Shown in pieces: positions 50,734-59,248 of a stretch of DNA of 64,000 nt (the stretch's first letter is position 1; each line of letters starts with the position of its first letter). Source of the DNA: Marivita sp041725935 (lineage in GTDB: Bacteria > Pseudomonadota > Alphaproteobacteria > Rhodobacterales > Rhodobacteraceae); assembly GCA_041725935.1 (NCBI GenBank), contig JBGRQD010000005.1:62001-126000 (forward strand). Reading direction: 5' to 3'. The position numbers were made by a program, and so were the translations under genes. The notes under the pieces are model-generated. The model saw nothing but the letters and a program-made list of their open reading frames with translations, was not told where the DNA came from and did no database searches.

Positions 50734-51950
50734 ACACGTCCATCCGCAAACTGAGCGCCCTGGCCCTCGGAGTGACGCTGGCCCTTGGCCCGGTCCCGGC
50801 CCACGCGCAGAACCTCTTCGCGCCGGTCCTGCGCATCAATGACAGCGTGGTGACCGCCTACGAGCTGGAACAGCGCGCGCGCATGCTGACCGTGCTCCGG
50901 GCACCGGGGAACCCAAGCGAGCTCGCCCGCGAGCAGTTGATCGACGACCGGCTGCGCCTTCAGGCTGCCGAAGAGGCGGGCATCGTGCCCTCGCCCGAAG
51001 AGGTGATGGACGGGATGGCCGAATTCGCGTCGCGCGCCAACCTGAGCCGCGAGGAATTCATCCGGGCGATCGAAGCCGACGGGGTCTCGGAACAGACATT
51101 CCGGGATTTCGTGCGCGCGGGCCTCAGCTGGCGGTTGCTGGTGCAGGCCCGGTTCGCAGGTCGGGTGAACCTGTCCGAAGCGGAGATCGACCGGGCGCTT
51201 GGCGCGTCGGGCGAATCCTCGGTTCGGGTGCTCTTGTCCGAGATCATCATGCCGGCCCCGCCCGAGCAGGCCGAAGCCGTGCTCGAACGCGCCGAACGGA
51301 TCAGCCAGACCACGTCGGAAGCCGAGTTCTCGGCGCAGGCGCGGCAGTTTTCGGCAACCGCGACCCGCGGCGCAGGCGGCCGTCTGCCCTGGCAGAACCT
51401 GGACGAATTGCCGCCCGTGCTGCGCCCGCTCGTGCTGGCGCTGGCCCCCGGTGAAGTGACCGACCCGCTGCCGATCCCGAACGCCGTGGCGCTGTTCCAG
51501 CTGCGCGGGATCGAGGAAACGGGATTTGTCCCGCCGACCTATTCGGCCATCGAATACGCAGCCTATTACCTGCCCGGCGGGCGATCGGATGCCACCTTGG
51601 CTCAGGCACGGGTGCTGGAAAGCCAGCTGGATCGCTGTGACGACCTGTATGGCGTCGCCAAAGGTCAGCCGGACGAGGTGCTTGAGCGGCAGACCCTGCC
51701 CCCGGCGGACATCCCCACCGACATCGCCTTTGAGCTGTCCAAGCTCGATCCCGGAGAAGTGTCCACGGCGCTGACCCGCTCGAACGGGCAGACGCTCATG
51801 TTCCTGATGCTCTGTGGCCGCACCGCCGAGATCAATGACGAGGTTGACCGCAACCAGTTTGCCCTTGGGCTGCGCAATCAGCGGCTTCAGTCTCTGGCGG
51901 AAAGCTACCTGCAGCAATTGCGCGCCGACGCCCGCATCGTCACGCAATGA
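50721..51950 (+). CDS. surA: Periplasmic chaperone/PPIase SurA
   Basis: A 409-residue exported protein (signal peptide MQLLNTSIRKLSALALGVTLALGPVPAHAQ). A SurA-type N-terminal chaperone domain (VLRINDSVVTAYELEQRARMLTVL) is followed by one parvulin-like domain (about 170-290), instead of two in E. coli. It helps fold outer-membrane proteins such as LptD. The start lies 13 bases inside lptD, with AAGGAG upstream. Overlaps pdxA (ATGA). Confidence 0.9.
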   Translation: MQLLNTSIRKLSALALGVTLALGPVPAHAQNLFAPVLRINDSVVTAYELEQRARMLTVLRAPGNPSELAREQLIDDRLRLQAAEEAGIVPSPEEVMDGMAEFASRANLSREEFIRAIEADGVSEQTFRDFVRAGLSWRLLVQARFAGRVNLSEAEIDRALGASGESSVRVLLSEIIMPAPPEQAEAVLERAERISQTTSEAEFSAQARQFSATATRGAGGRLPWQNLDELPPVLRPLVLALAPGEVTDPLPIPNAVALFQLRGIEETGFVPPTYSAIEYAAYYLPGGRSDATLAQARVLESQLDRCDDLYGVAKGQPDEVLERQTLPPADIPTDIAFELSKLDPGEVSTALTRSNGQTLMFLMLCGRTAEINDEVDRNQFALGLRNQRLQSLAESYLQQLRADARIVTQ

Positions 51951-52915
51951 CCGCAGCGCCGATTGCCCTGACCATCGGGGAACCTGCCGGGATCGGCCCC
52001 GAGCTGGCAAGTATGGCCTGGGGCGCGCTGCGGGGCGAGGTGCCCTTTTTCCTGATCGGAGATCCGGCACATCTGCCGCAGGGCACCGACTGGACCGAGA
52101 TCGCGGCACCGGACGATGTCTCGACCAAGGGCTCGGCCCTGCCCGTCCTGCCGCACCGGTTCGACGGGCCGCGCACTCCCGGCATGCCGCAGCACGCGCA
52201 GGCCAAAGGCGTGGTTGCGGTGATCGAACGCGCCGTGGCCCTTGCGGCCAGCGGCAAGGCGGGGGGGCTGTGCACCCTGCCCATCCACAAGCAGGCCTTG
52301 CAGGAAGGCGCGCGCTTTGGCTTTCCCGGACACACGGAGTTCCTTGCCCATCTGTGCGACACGGATGACGTAGTGATGATGCTGGCCGGGCCGCAATTGC
52401 GGGTGGTCCCGGTGACGATCCACATACCTTTGCACGAGGTGAAGCTTGCGCTGACGCCAGACCTGATCGAGACACGGATCCGCATCACCCATACCGCGCT
52501 GCAACGGCAATTCGGCATTGCAAAGCCTCGACTTGCGGTCGCCGGGCTGAACCCGCATGCGGGCGAAGGTGGGCGCATGGGCCGCGAAGAAATCGACGTG
52601 ATCGCGCCCGTGCTTGATCGGTTGCGTGCCGAGGGCATGCAGATCGCCGGGCCGCTGTCGGCGGACACGATGTTTCACGCGGCGGCCCGCATGAATTATG
52701 ATGCAGCGATCTGCATGTATCACGATCAGGCGCTGATCCCGATCAAGACGCTGGATTTCGATCAGGGCGTGAACGTGACGCTGGGCCTGCCGATCATCCG
52801 GACGTCACCCGATCACGGCACCGCCTTTGACATCGCGGGCACCGGTGCGGCCAATCCGGGATCGACCATCGAAGCCCTGCGCATGGCGTGGCGGCTGGCC
52901 AACGCGGCCCTCTGA
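51947..52915 (+). CDS. pdxA: 4-hydroxythreonine-4-phosphate dehydrogenase
   Basis: A 322-residue enzyme of vitamin B6 (PLP) synthesis. Signatures: ALTIGEPAGIGPELA, GGLCTLPIHKQALQEGARFGFPGHTEFLA, GLNPHAGEGGRMGREE and MYHDQALIPIKTLDFDQGVNVTLGLPIIRTSPDHGTAFDIAGTG. Coupled to surA; the surA-pdxA-rsmA order is widely conserved in proteobacteria. Confidence 0.95.
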   Translation: MTAAPIALTIGEPAGIGPELASMAWGALRGEVPFFLIGDPAHLPQGTDWTEIAAPDDVSTKGSALPVLPHRFDGPRTPGMPQHAQAKGVVAVIERAVALAASGKAGGLCTLPIHKQALQEGARFGFPGHTEFLAHLCDTDDVVMMLAGPQLRVVPVTIHIPLHEVKLALTPDLIETRIRITHTALQRQFGIAKPRLAVAGLNPHAGEGGRMGREEIDVIAPVLDRLRAEGMQIAGPLSADTMFHAAARMNYDAAICMYHDQALIPIKTLDFDQGVNVTLGLPIIRTSPDHGTAFDIAGTGAANPGSTIEALRMAWRLANAAL

Positions 52916-52944
52916 CGGCATCACCGGCGGATAGGACAGAGTTT

Positions 52945-52981
52945 GCGTATTTTTGAAAAGAAGAAGCAGGGGACATTCCCC
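52945..52981. repeat. GCGTATTT family repeat (half copy) upstream of rsmA
   Basis: GCGTATTTTTGAAAAGAAG, then AAGCAGGGG and a short GGGG/CCCC hairpin. It matches the left half of the palindrome at 22418-22484. It ends 17 bases before the rsmA start, between pdxA and rsmA. Confidence 0.65.
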
Positions 52982-52998
52982 GGCATGGCGAGACTGCA

Positions 52999-53835
52999 AT
53001 GGCAATGATCGATGGCCTTCCCCCGCTGCGCGAAGTGATCGCCACACATGGGCTGAGCGCGCGCAAGGCGCTGGGGCAGAACTTTCTGCTCGACCTGAAC
53101 CTGACCGCCAAGATCGCGCGTCAGGCAGGCGATCTGAGCGGCACGGATGTGCTCGAGATTGGCCCCGGCCCGGGCGGGCTGACCCGCGGCTTGCTGGTGG
53201 AGGGCGCGCGCAAGGTGCTGGCGGTCGAGAAGGACCCGCGCTGCCTGCCCGCGCTGGCCGAGATCGCGGCAGCCTATCCCGGACGGCTCGAGGTGATCGA
53301 GGGGGACGCGCTGCAGGTGGATGCGCTGGCGCATCTGACGCCGCCCATCGCGATCTGCGCCAACCTGCCCTACAACGTGGGCACCGAATTGCTGGTGCGC
53401 TGGCTGACGCCTGCTGTCTGGCCGCCCGTATGGAGCAGCCTGACGCTGATGTTCCAGAAAGAGGTGGCAGAGCGCATCATCGCCAAGCCGGGCGACAAGG
53501 CCTATGGGCGGCTGGCGGTGCTGGCGCAATGGCGCTGTGACGCGCAGATCGTGATGCACCTGCCACCCGAGGCGTTCACGCCGCCGCCCAAGGTCAGTTC
53601 CGCCGTGGTGCATCTGCGCGCCCTGCCCGCACCGCGTTTCGAGGCCGATGCCAAGCTGCTGGAGCGGATCGTGGCCGCCGGTTTCAACCAGCGGCGCAAG
53701 ATGCTGCGCGCCTCTCTCAAGGGGGTGTCGCCGGAGATCGAGGATCACCTGAATGCCGTGGGTATCCCACCGACGGAACGGGCCGAACGGGTGTCGTTGG
53801 AACAGTTCTGCGCCTTGGCACGGCAATTGGCCTGA
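52999..53835 (+). CDS. rsmA: 16S rRNA dimethyladenosine transferase RsmA (KsgA)
   Basis: A 278-residue methyltransferase that dimethylates two adenines in helix 45 of 16S rRNA. Motifs: KALGQNFLLDLNLTAKIAR, LEIGPGPGGLTRGLL, VEGDALQ-like (VIEGDALQVD), catalytic NLPYNVGT and FNQRRKMLRASLKG. The start (52999 or 53005) has only a weak ribosome-binding signal. The leader contains the GCGTATTT repeat. Ends in a strong bidirectional terminator. Confidence 0.95.
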   Translation: MAMIDGLPPLREVIATHGLSARKALGQNFLLDLNLTAKIARQAGDLSGTDVLEIGPGPGGLTRGLLVEGARKVLAVEKDPRCLPALAEIAAAYPGRLEVIEGDALQVDALAHLTPPIAICANLPYNVGTELLVRWLTPAVWPPVWSSLTLMFQKEVAERIIAKPGDKAYGRLAVLAQWRCDAQIVMHLPPEAFTPPPKVSSAVVHLRALPAPRFEADAKLLERIVAAGFNQRRKMLRASLKGVSPEIEDHLNAVGIPPTERAERVSLEQFCALARQLA

Positions 53836-53853
53836 CGCTCGCTGACACGCAAA

Positions 53854-53875
53854 AGGCCGGGGAGTTCCCCGGCCT
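53854..53875. terminator. Bidirectional terminator, rsmA / DUF4167 gene
   Basis: Perfect 9-bp stem AGGCCGGGG (53854-53862) and CCCCGGCCT (53867-53875), loop AGTT, between convergent genes. AAAA on the left gives T residues for minus-strand transcripts; the plus side is followed by GATCGTTGTTCC. Confidence 0.75.
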
Positions 53876-53897
53876 GATCGTTGTTCCGTTCTGATGT

Positions 53898-54458
53898 TTA
53901 TTCTGCCGCGTCCGGTGTCGATTCCTGAGCCGGGGCGTCTTCGGATTTGGGTTCCGGCTTCTTGCGCGGCTTGCGCGGCGCACGCGGTTTCTTGGGCTTT
54001 TCCTCGGCCTTGGATTCCGGCGTCTCCACCAATCCGCTCTCCGTGGAGTCTTCGCTCCGGTCGACCACGTCGGGCTGCGGCGCTTCGGCGGGATCGTTGC
54101 CGGGTTGCTGCGAGGTGTCGTTGTCCTGACGCGCGGGGCGTTCGGCGTCGCGCTGCGACTGGCGGTCGCGGTTTTCGCGTTCCTGCTGTTCGCGGCGGGC
54201 ATCCTGTTCGCGCTGCGCCTCGCTGAGCAGGCGCATGTAGTGTTCCGCGTGTTGCTGGAAGTTTTCCGCGTTCACGCGGTCATTGCTCAGCTGGGCGTCA
54301 CGCGCGAGTTGGTTATATTTATCAATGATTTGTTGCGGAGTGCCGCGCACCTTGCCCTCTGGGCCGGAGCTGTCGAACACGCGGTTGACGACGTTGCCGA
54401 CGGTATTCGGACGGTTGCGGTTGTTCTTGTTCCGCGAACGTTTGTTTGAAGAACGCAT
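53898..54458 (-). CDS. DUF4167 domain protein
   Basis: A 186-residue protein with the N-terminal DUF4167 domain (basic RSSNKRSRNKNNRNRPNTVGNVVNRVFDSSGPEGKVRGTPQQIIDKYNQLARDA, about 1-85). The rest is a charged, disordered region, Glu/Arg/Gln-rich then Lys/Pro-rich (KPKKPRAPRKPRKKPEPK). The domain is found only in alphaproteobacteria, usually next to prmC-prfA as here; it probably binds RNA or ribosomes, but this is not established. Confidence 0.88.
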   Translation of the reverse strand: MRSSNKRSRNKNNRNRPNTVGNVVNRVFDSSGPEGKVRGTPQQIIDKYNQLARDAQLSNDRVNAENFQQHAEHYMRLLSEAQREQDARREQQERENRDRQSQRDAERPARQDNDTSQQPGNDPAEAPQPDVVDRSEDSTESGLVETPESKAEEKPKKPRAPRKPRKKPEPKSEDAPAQESTPDAAE

Positions 54459-54664
54459 TTGTTACTTTCCAGCCTTCTTTCAGCTGTTTTTGCGATTGCT
54501 GTGTGCGCTTTGTGCGCGGGTCCTGTGCAAAAGCATCCATGTGTGGGCTTACAATCGCGCGAGAGGGGTGCAAACCTGCCTCGACCGCGGCAATATCCCT
54601 GAGTAATCATGTCCGACCGTCGCTTACAAGTATAATTTGCGTCGAAGAGTTCGGATTTTCGCCC

Positions 54665-55513
54665 TTATCGGTCGGTTCGTGGCAGGATTGCGCCGGATAT
54701 AACCCTGTCACGCCCATCAAGATCGGGATGCACGGCCACATTTGCAAGACCCGCGGCACGGAAAAGGTCAGCTACCGCCTGCCCCTGAGTGGGACCGATT
54801 TCGACCAGAAGCCGGCTCCCAGGGGCAAGGAAGGGGGCCGCGCCATTTGTTATGGCGCGATAGGCGCTGAGCCCGTCAGCCTCGTCGGTGAGCGCCATGC
54901 GCGGCTCGAATGCAAGGTCAGGCGCGAGGCCGCGCATTTCTTCCAGAGCGATATAGGGTGGGTTCGACACGATCAGGTCGAATGTTGCGCCGTGGGGAAC
55001 CGCGTCGAACCATGCGCCCTGCGCCCAAGTCGCGCGATCCTGCAGGGACAGGCGGGTCGCGTTGTCTTGGGCAACCGACAACGCGTCGGGGCTCAGGTCA
55101 GTGCCGAGGCCCTGGGCCGATGGGCGTTCGGCGAGCAGCGTCAGAAGGAGGCAGCCCGATCCGGTGCCTAGGTCGAGAATCCGTGAGAATTCGTCCGCAA
55201 GCGCTTGTTCTATCAGCGTTTCTGTCTCTGGTCGGGGATCAAGGACAGCGGGTGTGACATGAAAGTCGCGACCATAGAAGGCGCGGATGCCTGTCAGGTG
55301 CGACACCGGTTCGCGAGTCGTCCGACGGTCGATCAGTGCGAAAAACCGTGCTGCCTGTGCATCATCGAGGCGATCGGGCAACACCAGCGTCAGCCGCCCC
55401 GGCATAACGCCCAAGACATGTGACAACAGGCGCCGCGCATCTCGGGCCGGATCGTCGATCCCCGCGTTCCGCAATTGCGCCACTGCCCGCGTCAGCGCCT
55501 CTGCGCCGGTCAT
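54665..55513 (-). CDS. prmC: Release factor glutamine methyltransferase PrmC
   Basis: A 282-residue enzyme that methylates the GGQ glutamine of RF1 and RF2. Signatures: LLSHVLGVMPGRLTLV, EPVSHLTGIRAFYGRDFHVTPAVLDPRPETE, LDLGTGSGCLLLTLL and NPPYIALEEM. Its start overlaps the prfA stop (ATGA), the usual coupling. Confidence 0.94.
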   Translation of the reverse strand: MTGAEALTRAVAQLRNAGIDDPARDARRLLSHVLGVMPGRLTLVLPDRLDDAQAARFFALIDRRTTREPVSHLTGIRAFYGRDFHVTPAVLDPRPETETLIEQALADEFSRILDLGTGSGCLLLTLLAERPSAQGLGTDLSPDALSVAQDNATRLSLQDRATWAQGAWFDAVPHGATFDLIVSNPPYIALEEMRGLAPDLAFEPRMALTDEADGLSAYRAITNGAAPFLAPGSRLLVEIGPTQGQAVADLFRAAGLANVAVHPDLDGRDRVISGAILPRTDR

Positions 55514-56559
55514 GCCCCCATCTCGGCCAGCAGACTGGCCTGCGCATCGGCGGTGAGCGCGTCGATGATGTCGTCAAGATCGCCCGCCAACACCGCGTCG
55601 AGCTTGTAGAGCGTCAGGCCGATGCGGTGGTCGGTGAGTCGGCCCTGCGGGAAATTGTAGGTGCGAATGCGTTCGGAGCGGTCGCCTGAACCGACCTGGC
55701 TCTTGCGGTTGGCCGAACGTTCGGCGTCGACCTTTTGCCGCTCCATGTCGAAGAGCCGCGTGCGCAGAACCTGCATGGCGATCTCGCGGTTGCGGTGCTG
55801 CGATTTCTCGGAACTGGTGACAACGATCCCGCTGGGAATGTGGGTGATCCGCACCGCTGAATCGGTCGTGTTGACGTGTTGCCCGCCCGCCCCGGAGCTG
55901 CGCATGGTGTCGATGCGCAGGTCGTTTGCGTTGATCTGGATGTCCACGTCTTCGGCCTCGGGCAGGACCGCCACGGTGGCGGCAGAGGTGTGGATGCGCC
56001 CGCCGGATTCCGTTTCTGGCACGCGCTGGACACGGTGGACGCCGGATTCGTATTTCAGCCGGGCAAAGACGTTGGTGCCGGTGATATGCGCCACGACTTC
56101 CTTGATGCCGCCGATCTCGGTCGATTGTTCCTCGATGATCTCGAACCGCCAGCCGCGCGCCTCGGAATAGCGCTGGTACATGCGCAAGAGATCACCGGCG
56201 AAAAGTGCTGCCTCTTCGCCCCCCGTGCCGGGCCGGATTTCGAGCATCGCAGGTCGTGCATCGGCGCTGTCGCGCGGCAGGAGCGCCAATTTCAGGGCGT
56301 GTTCCACCTTGGGAAGCCGCGCCTTGAGGTCGGGCAGTTCCTCTTGGGCCAGTTCCCGCATTTCCGGGTCGGACAGCATCGCCTCGGCATCGGCGATGTC
56401 CGCGCGCACCTGTTTCCATTCGGCGATCTGCTCGACGACAGGGCGCAGGTCGGAATATTCCTTGCCGATGGCCGCAATATCTCCTGACCCTTCGGCCATC
56501 TGGGCCTCAAGGTACTCAAAACGCGATGTGATCTGATGCAGGCGGTCTTCGGGGATCAT
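55510..56559 (-). CDS. prfA: Peptide chain release factor 1
   Basis: A 349-residue RF1 that ends translation at UAA and UAG. The GGQ loop is SSGAGGQHVNTTDSAVRITHIP. The PAT-type tripeptide region and C-terminal SERIRTYNFPQGRLTDHRIGLTLYKLD are in place. The ribosome-binding site is weak. Full length for the family. Confidence 0.96.
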   Translation of the reverse strand: MIPEDRLHQITSRFEYLEAQMAEGSGDIAAIGKEYSDLRPVVEQIAEWKQVRADIADAEAMLSDPEMRELAQEELPDLKARLPKVEHALKLALLPRDSADARPAMLEIRPGTGGEEAALFAGDLLRMYQRYSEARGWRFEIIEEQSTEIGGIKEVVAHITGTNVFARLKYESGVHRVQRVPETESGGRIHTSAATVAVLPEAEDVDIQINANDLRIDTMRSSGAGGQHVNTTDSAVRITHIPSGIVVTSSEKSQHRNREIAMQVLRTRLFDMERQKVDAERSANRKSQVGSGDRSERIRTYNFPQGRLTDHRIGLTLYKLDAVLAGDLDDIIDALTADAQASLLAEMGA

Positions 56560-56716
56560 GCGGTTCTGTCGGACATCCGGAGCGGACGGTCAATAGGATG
56601 TTAAGGTCTGAAGCGGAATTGGATCACGGGACGGGCACGTCTGAGCCTGTTTCCTTGAGACACCTGCCCCGCGCGTTCCCGGAGTCCAAATAAAGTGCCG
56701 CAAGTTCCGCGTGACC

Positions 56717-57616
56717 TCACGCTTTGGCGATGCGGGCAATCGTCTGCCCAACCTTCACAAGCGTTTCCTTGCCTGCTGCACTGTTGTCGATCAGGTCTTG
56801 GCTGAATTCGATTTTGCCCTCTTCGAAGACAAGGACAATCGTTGAGCCGCCAAACTTGAAATACCCTTTCTCATCCATCTTCTCGACCTGGCGAGATGAC
56901 TGGGTCTTGACGATGCTTCCCACGCCAAAAGCGCCGACTTCGACAAAGCAAATCGTGCCCGCGCTTTCGGTTTCGACCAATGTGTAGCTGCGTTTGTTTT
57001 CGCCAAAAACATCATGACCGCTGCCAAGGGCGATGGGATTCACGGAATGCAGTGCGCCGTCGATGTCTGTGCTGTCCGTGATCTTGCCAGCGCAGGGGAA
57101 GTGATACCGATGATAATCCGCCGGACATAAACGAACTATGGCAAGCGCACCGTTGACGTACCTGTCGGACACGTTTGGAAGCATCTTGTGAATCGAGAAC
57201 TGAGACCCTTTGACCGGCACAAAGGTGTCCTCTTGCAGTCTTGGGAAGACAAGCACGCGGCCATCGGCGGGCGAAACGATATCGTTTTTATCAACGCTGA
57301 ACGGACGCGCCTGGGGCTTCAGGTGGCGGACAAAAAACTCATTGAATGACTTGTACGACCCTGTCTTCTTGAGAAATTCGGACTCGTCGATGCCGAGGTC
57401 TCTGATCATAGGTGCAATTTTGCCGCGTGAAAGAGCGGAATCGTACCACAGCCCCATGACCTTGCTGACGATGGTCGATCTGAAAAGCAGGCGTTCGATG
57501 ATATTGGAGGTCGAATCCTGATACGCCCAGCGGATATACTTTTCGCCAAGGATCACTTCTTCGAATTCGTTACCCGATTCCCGGTCGATGACACGGATCG
57601 GAGCTTTATCGGCCAT
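56717..57616 (-). CDS. psd: Phosphatidylserine decarboxylase, long type, lower GC
   Basis: A 299-residue phosphatidylserine decarboxylase that makes phosphatidylethanolamine at the inner membrane. A plausible triad is Asp118 (SPADGR), His172 (YHRYHFP) and Ser258 of the GGST self-cleavage site, which becomes the pyruvoyl group. FNEFFVRHLKPQARPF and the long N-terminal part put it with the long clostridial/chlamydial-type enzymes, not the short (~230 residue) form usual in Rhodobacterales. Sampled lines have 50-52% GC against about 65% in nearby rsmA. The start has GGGTAAAGGG upstream. Likely acquired by transfer. Confidence 0.88.
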   Translation of the reverse strand: MADKAPIRVIDRESGNEFEEVILGEKYIRWAYQDSTSNIIERLLFRSTIVSKVMGLWYDSALSRGKIAPMIRDLGIDESEFLKKTGSYKSFNEFFVRHLKPQARPFSVDKNDIVSPADGRVLVFPRLQEDTFVPVKGSQFSIHKMLPNVSDRYVNGALAIVRLCPADYHRYHFPCAGKITDSTDIDGALHSVNPIALGSGHDVFGENKRSYTLVETESAGTICFVEVGAFGVGSIVKTQSSRQVEKMDEKGYFKFGGSTIVLVFEEGKIEFSQDLIDNSAAGKETLVKVGQTIARIAKA

Positions 57617-57789
57617 TCTGTACCCTTTACCCGACATTCCTCAAATCAACTGCTGTTTTTTCGACGTGATTGAAGCTTTGGATAGCGTCAAGCCCGACCA
57701 CCTGTCCTTTCGCTGAACGGGCACCCGCAGGCAAGCGGCACGCAAAGACGGCCCTGTATCAAACATCGTAAATACGAGAGCGCGGTCTG

Positions 57790-57812
57790 AAAAACCGCTT
57801 CGTTAAAAGCGG
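57790..57812 (-). terminator. Rho-independent terminator of the DUF1499 gene
   Basis: Arms CCGCTT (57795-57800) and AAGCGG (57807-57812), followed on the minus strand by five T. It starts two bases after the DUF1499 stop codon. Confidence 0.8.
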
Positions 57813-57814
57813 GG

Positions 57815-58219
57815 TTACTGTGCCGCAGACAACTGCTCCAGCCAGTCATCGACCCGTGCCTTGTTCACGCCCATGTCGGACTGGCCAAAGCGCAGGCGGG
57901 CGAACAGCTCCAGGATGTTCTCGTTCTTCATCACGGTCGTGTAGTCCGGAAACCCCATCCATTTGGAGCGCGTGACATAGGTGACCTTGCCCTCATCCAC
58001 GCTGCCCGCCAGCACTTCGGTGCGCGGTGTGGCGAGGATGATGCGGTCGAGTGCGGCGAATGTGCCGTCCTGCGCGGGGATACGACGGCGCACGCCACCT
58101 GCCAAGTCCTGATCGGCGGTGACTTTGGGGTCCACATGCCAGACCGCCGGGTCTGACGGTGCAAACCTGATCCAGGCAAGACCTGCCACCACGATCAGAA
58201 TCACCGCCCACAAAAACAT
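57815..58219 (-). CDS. DUF1499 family membrane-anchored protein
   Basis: A 134-residue protein with an N-terminal hydrophobic anchor (MFLWAVILIVVAGLAWI) and a DUF1499 domain (VTYVTRSKWMGFPDYTTVM, LELFARLRFGQSDMGVNKARVDDWLEQL). Function unknown. A GTG start at 58225 is also possible, with GAGGG upstream. It is 63 bases after the ureohydrolase gene and probably in its operon. Strong terminator downstream. Confidence 0.8.
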   Translation of the reverse strand: MFLWAVILIVVAGLAWIRFAPSDPAVWHVDPKVTADQDLAGGVRRRIPAQDGTFAALDRIILATPRTEVLAGSVDEGKVTYVTRSKWMGFPDYTTVMKNENILELFARLRFGQSDMGVNKARVDDWLEQLSAAQ

Positions 58220-58282
58220 TTTCACGACGCCCTCATCCTTGCCGAAATAGGGCACCTGCCCGCTGAACCCGCCTACTGAACC

Positions 58283-59245
58283 TCAGGCGCGCCGGGTCCA
58301 TCCCCAAAGCGACAGAATCTCTGTCGCCACATGCGCGCCCGCCACTGCCGTTATTCCTGATGTATCGAATGGTGGGCTGACTTCAACCACATCGCCTCCC
58401 ATCAGTTCGATCCCGGCGATATTTCGCAGGATCACGGCGATATCTGCGCTGGAAGGTCCGCCCCAGACCGGAGTGCCGGTGCCCGGTGCAAAGGCTGGAT
58501 CAAGACAGTCAATGTCGAAGGTGAGGTATGTCGGGTAATCCTTGAGGATTTCCCGGATTTTCCGAGCCACCGCATCCGGACCGGAGCGGTGCATTTCGCG
58601 TGCGTCGATGATGTTGAAGCCCAGCGTGTCGGGATTGTCCGTGCGGATGCCAACCTGAACCGAGCGGCTGGGGTCAACCAGACCCAGCTTGACCGCCTTG
58701 TAGAGAAACGTGCCGTGGTCGATGCGCTCCATGTCATCATCGGCCCATGTGTCGGTATGGGCGTCGAACTGAAGAAGACTCAGGGGTCCGTATTTCTCGG
58801 CGTATGCTTCCAGAATTGGCAGGGTGATGTAGTGATCGCCACCCAGCGTAACTGTCGCGGTGTCGGTCGCGAGAATGCCCGCGATATGATTTTTCAGCGT
58901 TTCGGGAAATTCTGAGATCTTGGCATAGTCGAAGGCAAGGTCACCGTAATCTGCAATCGCGAAATCCTCGAGCACGTTGTAGCCCCAGCCATAGGGCATG
59001 TCGTAGGGTTGCAGGCTTGATGCCTCGCGGATCGCGCGGGGGCCGAACCGGGTGCCGGTGCGGTGGGTGACGGCCTGATCGAAGGGCACTCCGGTGATGG
59101 CGACATCCACGCCGGTCAGGTCCTTGGTATAGCGCCGCCTCAGGAAGGACGTGGCCCCGGCAAAGGCGTTTTCGAAACTTGCGCCTCTCAGGTCGTTGCG
59201 GGTGAAGGCGTGGTCGATCTGGGTTTTCGCGTCTTCAAGCGCCAT
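58283..59245 (-). CDS. Agmatinase-like ureohydrolase
   Basis: A 320-residue manganese ureohydrolase that releases urea from a guanidino compound. Metal motifs: GGDHYITLP, FDAHTDTWADDD and FDIDCLDPAFAPGTGTPVWGG; GVPFDQAVTHRTGTRFGPRAIREAS is the agmatinase-type N-terminus. Tyr replaces the usual Ser after GGDH. Agmatine, guanidinobutyrate and guanidinopropionate are all possible substrates. It starts three bases after the M20 amidohydrolase stop. Confidence 0.85.
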   Translation of the reverse strand: MALEDAKTQIDHAFTRNDLRGASFENAFAGATSFLRRRYTKDLTGVDVAITGVPFDQAVTHRTGTRFGPRAIREASSLQPYDMPYGWGYNVLEDFAIADYGDLAFDYAKISEFPETLKNHIAGILATDTATVTLGGDHYITLPILEAYAEKYGPLSLLQFDAHTDTWADDDMERIDHGTFLYKAVKLGLVDPSRSVQVGIRTDNPDTLGFNIIDAREMHRSGPDAVARKIREILKDYPTYLTFDIDCLDPAFAPGTGTPVWGGPSSADIAVILRNIAGIELMGGDVVEVSPPFDTSGITAVAGAHVATEILSLWGWTRRA

Positions 59246-59248
59246 GGC

